From DATJUF01 sp035524095 (GTDB lineage Bacteria; Desulfobacterota; Binatia; Binatales; Binataceae): a DNA stretch of 50,573 nucleotides. Position 1 is the stretch's first letter. Each line of letters begins with the position of its first letter. The stretch spans positions 1 through 50,573 of the forward strand of contig DATKPK010000268.1 in NCBI GenBank assembly GCA_035524095.1, given 5' to 3'. Below the pieces are notes generated by a model that was not told where the DNA came from, did not search any database, and saw only the letters and a list, made by a program, of their open reading frames with translations. The position numbers and the translations under genes are program-made. Of this stretch, positions 1 through 4,935 are shown in pieces.

Positions 1-416
1 GTAGTGAACAGTGAGTTAGCGTAGAAACTTACCGAACTCTTTCTCTCCCAATGACAAACTCGATCAGGCGCGCTCATGCCAGAGGTTTGATGCAGACGAC
101 CGCTTTGATCGTCGAGTGTGCTCGCCGCGAAGCGAAGGCGAGCTCTTTGGATCGCTAAAATTGACCGAAAAGCAAAATTTGTACGCTCTTAGTTAACACA
201 TTTGGCAGCCGAGACAGTTAGTCTTTGGTGTTTCTTAGCACTCGATATGACAGCTTTGTTCTTTGGAATGCAGCTTCGATTCTCAAGGCCGCCATTTCTA
301 GAGTCATAGCCGTGGGGTTGGAGCGGCCGCATCGCCTTCAGATTCGTTTAGGCGGTTGGCTCGCTGATGCAAAAGCGCACAGGTTCCGAGCACGCGAGCC
401 AGGCCTGCTTGTGCGA
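1..416. other. Upstream intergenic stretch without a convincing gene
   Basis: No open frame here has a recognisable protein signature. One short frame at 225-422 gives a 65-residue product with no motif and I do not accept it. The stretch holds a perfect 7-bp inverted repeat (120-126 with 137-143, GCTCGCC/GGCGAGC) around a 10-nt loop, followed by a short T-rich stretch. This could be the terminator of a gene left of the window. The region 150-240 is AT-richer than its surroundings and is the likely place for the promoter of the downstream regulator, but I cannot assign -35/-10 boxes with confidence. Confidence 0.4.
120..143 (+). terminator. Hairpin, possible terminator of a gene left of the window
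   Basis: GCTCGCC at 120-126 is perfectly complementary to GGCGAGC at 137-143. The sequence after it is only weakly T-rich (TCTTT), so a terminator role is uncertain. Confidence 0.3.
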
Positions 417-455
417 CCATAACTCAAATGATAGTTATTATCACCTGAGTTATGG
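417..455. promoter_or_regulatory. 39-bp palindrome, probable Fur/PerR operator over the start codon
   Basis: The stretch reads as a two-fold symmetric site centred on base 436. The arms CCATAACTCA (417-426) and TGAGTTATGG (446-455) are perfect inverted repeats, and an inner pair TGATA (429-433) / TATCA (439-443) is also perfect; only three half-positions break the symmetry. The core TGATAGT-T-ATTATCA has the 7-1-7 layout known for Fur/PerR boxes. The right arm covers the ATG at 452 of the Fur-family gene. Autoregulation by that protein is the simplest inference. Confidence 0.8.
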
Positions 456-1033
456 AACTGGAGTTGTTCGATAGCCGCGAGCGCATTGCTTACGCCCGCC
501 AGCGGATGGCCGAGTTCAGCGAGCGCTGCCGAGCTGGTGGATTAGCAGTCACGCCCCAGAGACTGGCGATTATCGAAGCGTTGCTGGCATCGACCGACCA
601 TCCGCGCGCCGAAGTGATTTTCGACAAGGTGCGCCGCCGTCATCCGCATATTTCGCTAGCGACGGTCCATCGCACGCTTGAGACCCTATGTGCGATCGGC
701 GAAGCGCGCAAAGTGACGATGCTTTACGATAGCGCGCGGTACGACGGTAACCTCGATCCTCATCATCACATCGTGTGCGTGGAATGCCGCAGTATCCGCG
801 ACGTTGCGATCAGCGGAGCCGAAAGGCCGGGATTGCAACGGCTAGTGGACGGCAGTTTGGCGCTCGAAGGGTTCACGGCGATCGGATGGTCGCTCGAAGT
901 TCAGGCGGTCTGCGACCAATGCAAAGCGGGTTCAGTCGGCGGCGATCGGAACAGTAGGCGCCGCCCTAAGGCGATGCGGGAGGGCCGCATCCTCAAGTCA
1001 AACGCAACTGGGAAGAATAACGGAGAAGGCTGA
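452..1033 (+). CDS. Fur-family transcriptional regulator, PerR-like
   Basis: Metal-dependent repressor of the Fur superfamily, 193 residues. The winged-helix part includes the TPQRLAI segment (34-40) and the SLATVHRTLETL recognition region (68-79). The dimerisation part carries a His cluster (104-106) and two CxxC pairs, C109/C112 and C154/C157, the structural zinc site typical of PerR and many Fur proteins. The C-terminal 35 residues are basic and unusual. Neighbouring rubrerythrin, one base downstream of its stop, points to peroxide sensing rather than iron uptake control. The ATG at 452 has no Shine-Dalgarno sequence and sits in the palindrome, so the message may be leaderless. The in-frame ATG at 506 gives a more usual N-terminus and would place the palindrome in the promoter. 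Family call is firm; PerR versus Fur is inference. Confidence 0.88.
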   Translation: MELELFDSRERIAYARQRMAEFSERCRAGGLAVTPQRLAIIEALLASTDHPRAEVIFDKVRRRHPHISLATVHRTLETLCAIGEARKVTMLYDSARYDGNLDPHHHIVCVECRSIRDVAISGAERPGLQRLVDGSLALEGFTAIGWSLEVQAVCDQCKAGSVGGDRNSRRRPKAMREGRILKSNATGKNNGEG

Positions 1034-1034
1034 A

Positions 1035-1451
1035 ATGGCAAATCTAAAAGGTACAAAAACCCACGACAATCTCAAAGCTGCATTCGCCGGCGAGAGCCAG
1101 GCAAATCGCCGCTACCTCTATTTCGCCAAGGTGGCGGACGTTGAAGGCCAGCCGGAAATCGCCGGGCTGTTCCGGGACACGGCAGAGGGCGAGACCGGTC
1201 ATGCGCATGGTCATCTGGATTATTTGAAGAGCGTTGGTGATCCCGCGACCGATCTGCCGATTGGTGATTCAATGTTGAATCTCAAGTCGGCGGTGCACGG
1301 CGAGACCCACGAGTACACGGATATGTATCCTGGAATGGCCAAAACCGCACGCGAAGAGGGCTTCAAGGAGATCGCGGACTGGTTCGAGACGCTGGCGAAG
1401 GCTGAGAAATCCCATGCAGGCCGCTTCGCCAAAGCCGCCGAAACCCTCTAA
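1035..1451 (+). CDS. Rubrerythrin-family di-iron protein
   Basis: Ferritin-like four-helix di-iron protein of 138 residues, expected to reduce hydrogen peroxide in the cytoplasm with electrons from a rubredoxin or similar carrier. The di-iron ligand pattern is visible: E20, an E53xxH56 motif, E90/E93 in the third helix and an E124xxH127 motif in the fourth. It lacks the C-terminal rubredoxin domain of classical rubrerythrin, so an external donor is needed. A strong Shine-Dalgarno (GGAGAAGG) lies just before the ATG, within the end of the regulator gene, so the two are translationally adjacent. The following Fe-S protein is a candidate electron partner by context only. Confidence 0.93.
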   Translation: MANLKGTKTHDNLKAAFAGESQANRRYLYFAKVADVEGQPEIAGLFRDTAEGETGHAHGHLDYLKSVGDPATDLPIGDSMLNLKSAVHGETHEYTDMYPGMAKTAREEGFKEIADWFETLAKAEKSHAGRFAKAAETL

Positions 1452-1469
1452 CCTTCACACTTTGATCAT

Positions 1470-1505
1470 CGGCCGGCTTCGCGTGATTTCTCGCGGCGCC
1501 GGCCG
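1470..1505 (+). terminator. GC-rich hairpin between rubrerythrin and the Fe-S gene
   Basis: CGGCCGGC (1470-1477) is the exact inverted complement of GCCGGCCG (1498-1505), with a CGCG/CGCG pair possible inside the loop. No proper U-run follows directly, so it may be a weak terminator, an attenuator that lowers expression of the downstream genes, or an RNA-processing/stability element. Confidence 0.45.
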
Positions 1506-1598
1506 CTTCATTACCTTTTGTCGAAGCGGGTCAGCGGCGAACTTCGGCACGAGTAGCAAAGCTAAAAGTTACTATTCCAACCAGAGTCATCGAGCGCC

Positions 1599-2945
1599 AT
1601 GAGCAGCCGAATCGAAGCCCGGCCGACCGACGGCCTGTCCTACAATCCCAACGAGGCCAAATATTGGGACCGCGCCAAACTCGACAAGGAAATCGAACGG
1701 ATCTTCGATATCTGTCACGGTTGCCGTCTGTGCTTTAACCTTTGCCCATCATTTCCGGCGCTCTTCGAGGCAGTGGATGCTAAGGGCGACGACGTCCGCA
1801 ATCTGACCAAGGCGGAAAATCAGCGTGTTATCGATCTTTGCTATGAGTGCCGGCTTTGCGAGATCAAATGCCCATACACGCCGCGTGACGGCCATGAATT
1901 CCAACTCGATTTTCCGGCGCTAGTGCTGCGCTCGCGGGCGGTTGATGCGCGCGAGCACGGAATCAAGTTGCGTGAGCGTATCCTCGGGAATCCCGTGCGG
2001 GCGGGCAAGCTCGGGACGATCGTACCGAAGCTAGCCAATTGGTCATGCCGGAGCTCCGTACAGCGGCGTTTGATGGAGCAAGTGGTGGGGATCCACCGCG
2101 ACAAGCAACTGCCGGAATTCGCCGAACAGACGTTCGAGAAATGGGTGACAGCTAATGGGCTGCCAACAGCGTCGGCCGAGCCAGCCGCCAAGGTCGCAAT
2201 TTTTCAGACCTGCACTGTGAACTATTACAACACGGCGCCGGGGAAGGCCCTGGTCAAGGTGCTCGCGCGCAACGACTGTGCGATCAAATGCCCCGCGCAG
2301 AATTGTTGCGGGATGCCCGCGCTTGATGGTGGTGATGTCGCGTTTGCGCAGCAGCAGGCGCGTAGCAATATCGAATCGCTGCTGCCGCTGGTGCGGGACG
2401 GCTATAAGGTCGCGGCGATCAATCCGAGTTGCTCCTTGATGATGCGCCGGGACTATCCAACGCTAATAGGTACGCCAGAAGCGCACGAACTGGCGGCAGC
2501 TATCACAGATCCGCATGAGCTGCTTTACAATTTGCGCCGCGCGGGCAAGTTCAATCGCGAATTCCGATCGACACCGGGCAAGGTCGCCTATCATATTCCT
2601 TGTCATCTCAAGGCCCAGAATGTTGGCTTTCGAGCACGTGACCTGATGCGCCAGATCCCGGGTGCGGAAGTCGTCAGCGTAGATGCATGCACAGCTCACG
2701 ATGGTACTTGGGCGATGAAAAAAGAGAACTTCGCTCTCTCGATGGAATGGGGCGCGAAAGCATTCGAAGGGATGCGCGAAGCAGAGGCAGCGGTTATGGC
2801 GACGGACTGCCCACTCGCGGCAATCCAGATCGAACAAGGCACCGGCACCCGTCCGCTCAATCCGATCGAAATTATCGCTCGTGCCTATGAAGCCGATGGT
2901 TTTCCCAAAGTAGTAGAACCGCCACGCGCAGGCGAACCGGCCTGA
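1599..2945 (+). CDS. 4Fe-4S ferredoxin-type protein with CCG domains (HdrD/GlpC-like)
   Basis: Electron-transfer protein of 448 residues related to the heterodisulfide reductase D/glycerol-3-phosphate dehydrogenase C group. Two 4Fe-4S motifs are clear: C39-C42-C45-C49 and C81-C84-C87-C91. Two cysteine-rich (CCG-type) regions follow, the first containing CPAQNCCG after a CTVNYYN segment, the second IPCHLKAQN with a DACTAHDGTWA segment. In the second, the usual paired cysteines are replaced by a single Cys and His/Asp, so its cluster may differ. No catalytic partner such as GlpA or HdrA is adjacent. The order rubrerythrin, this protein, DUF3501 recurs in other proteobacteria from memory, suggesting a redox role linked to peroxide or iron stress. 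Substrate unknown. Confidence 0.85.
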   Translation: MSSRIEARPTDGLSYNPNEAKYWDRAKLDKEIERIFDICHGCRLCFNLCPSFPALFEAVDAKGDDVRNLTKAENQRVIDLCYECRLCEIKCPYTPRDGHEFQLDFPALVLRSRAVDAREHGIKLRERILGNPVRAGKLGTIVPKLANWSCRSSVQRRLMEQVVGIHRDKQLPEFAEQTFEKWVTANGLPTASAEPAAKVAIFQTCTVNYYNTAPGKALVKVLARNDCAIKCPAQNCCGMPALDGGDVAFAQQQARSNIESLLPLVRDGYKVAAINPSCSLMMRRDYPTLIGTPEAHELAAAITDPHELLYNLRRAGKFNREFRSTPGKVAYHIPCHLKAQNVGFRARDLMRQIPGAEVVSVDACTAHDGTWAMKKENFALSMEWGAKAFEGMREAEAAVMATDCPLAAIQIEQGTGTRPLNPIEIIARAYEADGFPKVVEPPRAGEPA

Positions 2946-2971
2946 GCAATGAACAATCAACGAGTAGATCT

Positions 2972-3559
2972 GTGAAATCAGTTACGCTCAAGGAAATCCT
3001 GCCGCTGGAGCAGTATGAAATCCTGCGCCCGCGCCTGCGGCCATTGATAATTGCGGACAAGGAGCGTCATCGACTAGCGCTCGGGAATCATATCACTCTG
3101 CTGTTCGAGAACGGCCAAAGCGTCTGGTACCAGATTCAGGAAATGGTGCGTACAGAGCGCCTGACGGCCGAGGATGCTATTCGCCACGAAATCGACACGT
3201 ACAACGAATTGCTGCCGCGTTCGGGTGAGCTCGCGGCCACGATGCTGATCGAATACCCGGACCCGCAAGAGCGCAATATCAAGCTGCGTGAATTGGTCGG
3301 ACTCGAAAAACATTTGTGGATAAGAATCGGTGAGCGGCGAGAGAAGGTGCGCTTCGACGCACGGCAGATGGCAACTGATCGCGTCAGTGCGGTGCAATTC
3401 GTACGCTTTCCATTAGGCGGACTCGAGCCGGAGGAATTCGAAGAGTTGGCCAACCACGGCAAGATCGAGATCGAACTCGACCATCCGAAGCTTGCTGTGA
3501 CAGTTGCGCTTATCGGAGATATCGCGGCCGCCCTGACGCGCGACTTGGCAGACAGTTGA
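2972..3559 (+). CDS. DUF3501 family protein
   Basis: Soluble protein of 195 residues recognised as DUF3501 from its N-terminal segment (LEQYEILRPRLRP) and the conserved GNHITLLFENGQSVWYQIQ and EMVRTERL regions. It has no signal peptide, membrane segment or conserved cysteine cluster. Function of the family is not established. Its gene follows the Fe-S protein by 26 bases and is almost certainly co-transcribed with it and with rubrerythrin. This fixed association suggests an accessory or assembly role for the Fe-S protein, which is inference. The run LTAEDAIRHEIDTYNELLP gives an acidic helical middle part. Confidence 0.85.
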   Translation: MKSVTLKEILPLEQYEILRPRLRPLIIADKERHRLALGNHITLLFENGQSVWYQIQEMVRTERLTAEDAIRHEIDTYNELLPRSGELAATMLIEYPDPQERNIKLRELVGLEKHLWIRIGERREKVRFDARQMATDRVSAVQFVRFPLGGLEPEEFEELANHGKIEIELDHPKLAVTVALIGDIAAALTRDLADS

Positions 3560-3970
3560 GGTCGGGCGGGCGAGAAATCGGTGACAGTTAGCTTTATCCC
3601 AGGCTTTATTTGGCTAAATCGTTCGCCTCACGCATCCGGTCATTTTTTTGGCGGGCATTTTTTTGCCGCTCAGCCGATGACATGAACGAGTTTACAAGAG
3701 ACGACGGCCTTTGCCCAGGCTCTAAGGCCGCAAGTCTCTGGGCGACTGATGATGCTACACACGTTTAGATTCGCTTATCCTCATTCTTTTTAGTCACTCT
3801 CCGGTCGCGAGATCGGCCTGCATTGGTCCGCGATGATTGGCCTGTGCCTTGCTCGGCTACCTTGACAAGCAGTTGAACGGCGTCCAACGTGGAAAGTGAC
3901 CCGCGAGATTTGGAAGGCGTTAAGACACGCGGTTAGCTCACCTTCCTGCTGCGTTGACGCTATCTGAACG
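3560..3970. other. Intergenic region with T-runs and a pseudoknot-capable element
   Basis: Four hundred and eleven bases without a supported gene, between DUF3501 and the NusG paralogue. Two CATTTTTTTG stretches lie at about 3643-3666, the second flanked by GGCGG/CCGC, which could end the upstream cassette. Further on, two six-base complementary pairs interlock at 3706-3743 (separate entry). The promoter of the polysaccharide locus probably lies here. Confidence 0.5.
3706..3743 (+). promoter_or_regulatory. Candidate H-type pseudoknot or alternative hairpins
   Basis: Segment 3706-3711 (GGCCTT) can pair with 3724-3729 (AAGGCC), while 3713-3718 (GCCCAG), located in the loop of the first stem, can pair with 3738-3743 (CTGGGC). 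The two stems interlock as an H-type pseudoknot with connecting lengths 1, 5 and 8 nt, or serve as alternative structures if RNA. It is about 230 nt before the NusG-paralogue start. No known riboswitch consensus was recognised. Confidence 0.35.
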
Positions 3971-4483
3971 ATGAGAGCAAACAACGTGGAATGGTACTTG
4001 GTTCGCACTAAGGCTGGTAAAGAGCGCTGGGTGCGCGACCAACTGGCGACGACCCTTCCGGAGGTCTTCCTGCCTCTGCTCGAGGCACGGGCACCGCGCT
4101 GGGGTAAGCTAGTATGGTCAATCGCGCCGCTCTTTCCCTGCTATATTTTCGCGCGCTTCGATCTCCAGGCGCATTACTTCGACGTCAAATATATGGCGGG
4201 GGTGCAGGGTCTGGTGTCGGCTGGCAGCGATCCCCAAAGCGTACCCGATTTCGTCGTCGACGAAATCAAAAGCCGTGGAGTCAACGGCGTCGTCAAAATT
4301 GAAGAAGAGTCAATGGGAAATGGCGATCGGGTGCGTGTGGTTGAGGGACCGTTTCGCGGTTTCGAGGCGATCTTTGAGCGCTACCTATCGGGTGCCGAGC
4401 GCGTCGCGATTCTGCTCAATGCGCTTGAAACCAAGGGTTTGCGAGTTGTTTTGGCCACTTCGGCCGTAACCAAATGCTCGTGA
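3971..4483 (+). CDS. NusG paralogue, RfaH/LoaP-type antitermination factor
   Basis: Specialised transcription elongation factor of 170 residues. The N-terminal NGN domain opens with WYLVRTKAGKERWVRDQL (8-25) and includes LFPCYIFARFDL, the segment typical of NusG-family NGN domains. The C-terminal KOW motif is GDRVRVVEGPFRGFEAIFE (about 117-135). Housekeeping NusG is normally next to secE and ribosomal genes; this copy instead precedes a long polysaccharide operon, as do RfaH, LoaP and UpxY. It probably binds RNA polymerase paused in the leader and suppresses termination in the following genes. No strong Shine-Dalgarno precedes the ATG, which may mean low expression. Family call is firm; target operon is inference from position. 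Confidence 0.88.
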   Translation: MRANNVEWYLVRTKAGKERWVRDQLATTLPEVFLPLLEARAPRWGKLVWSIAPLFPCYIFARFDLQAHYFDVKYMAGVQGLVSAGSDPQSVPDFVVDEIKSRGVNGVVKIEEESMGNGDRVRVVEGPFRGFEAIFERYLSGAERVAILLNALETKGLRVVLATSAVTKCS

Positions 4484-4513
4484 ATTAAGCTGTCTCACAA
4501 ATGAGTGGCCGGG

Positions 4514-4536
4514 GCGCCGGTTTTAGAAAACGGCGC
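4514..4536 (+). promoter_or_regulatory. Leader hairpin 1
   Basis: GCGCCG (4514-4519) pairs with CGGCGC (4531-4536); a TTT/AAA inner helix continues it past one bulged G, with a four-base loop TAGA. No U-run follows, so it is not an intrinsic terminator. Confidence 0.55.
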
Positions 4537-4650
4537 AACAGCCAATCCCGAATCTGGGAAAGGGGCAACGGAGCCGCGCAACTAAGCGTCCTGGCTCTGG
4601 CGGGGGGATGCCTATTCAATTCTCCGGCTTGGCAAATCGAGTAGCTGGAG

Positions 4651-4689
4651 TATCTACATTTAGACGATAACTGCGTCTGATAGTAGATA
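4651..4689 (+). promoter_or_regulatory. Leader hairpin 2, candidate NusG-paralogue loading element
   Basis: TATCTAC (4651-4657) pairs perfectly with GTAGATA (4683-4689). After a 2x2 internal loop a second 7-bp helix (4660-4666 with 4674-4680, one G-U pair) closes a 7-nt loop ATAACTG (4667-4673). This is the most regular structure in the leader, and compensating pairs in relatives would confirm it. Confidence 0.55.
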
Positions 4690-4756
4690 AGCGGCTGGCG
4701 CTAAAATCGGTCGCCGAGCCTTTCACACCACCAGATCGGAAAGGTGGCCGGATATC

Positions 4757-4784
4757 TCACGCCTCTTTTGAAAACGGCGAGTGA
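4757..4784 (+). promoter_or_regulatory. Leader hairpin 3
   Basis: TCACGCC (4757-4763) can pair with GGC (4776-4778) and GTGA (4781-4784) around a two-base bulge; TTTT (4766-4769) and AAAA (4771-4774) face each other inside. It resembles hairpin 1 in sequence and layout. Confidence 0.4.
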
Positions 4785-4935
4785 ATCTCTCATACGCCTG
4801 GACACTTTGCCGCTTACATCAAGCGGGGGCGGACGCATGGGCCAATGGGCAATGACCAGAGGCCGTCGCGGGCTTGGTTAACCAACGTGAGCTGCTGGGA
4901 AGCGCGAATGCAAATTACCAAATGGGACAGAGGTT

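Larger units (their letters stand above)
4484..4935 (+). promoter_or_regulatory. 452-nt non-coding leader with several hairpins before the export operon
   Basis: No gene is supported here. At least three hairpins can be drawn by eye: 4514-4536, 4651-4689 and 4757-4784 (listed separately). The first and third share a similar design: a GCC-type stem closed by a T-run/A-run inner helix (TTTTAGAAAA and TTTTGAAAA). A leader this long between a NusG paralogue and the polysaccharide operon is the expected place for its loading site, comparable in logic to ops for RfaH and the dfn hairpin for LoaP. No ops-like sequence or known riboswitch consensus was recognised. Promoter positions were not identified. 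Confidence 0.55.

Noticed and set aside
225..422. Open frame of 65 codons before the Fur-family gene
   Set aside because: No signature, Arg-rich composition of a chance frame in GC-rich DNA, and its end runs into the palindrome.
3640..3672. Possible sigma-54 promoter (GG...GC with T-run)
   Set aside because: Spacing between the GG and GC elements is 13 bases instead of 10.
4540..4620. Resemblance to a cobalamin or c-di-GMP-I riboswitch (GGGGCAACGGAGCC, GCGCAACTAAG words)
   Set aside because: Only short fragments resemble the consensus; the ordered core elements and tetraloop/receptor of either class are not present.
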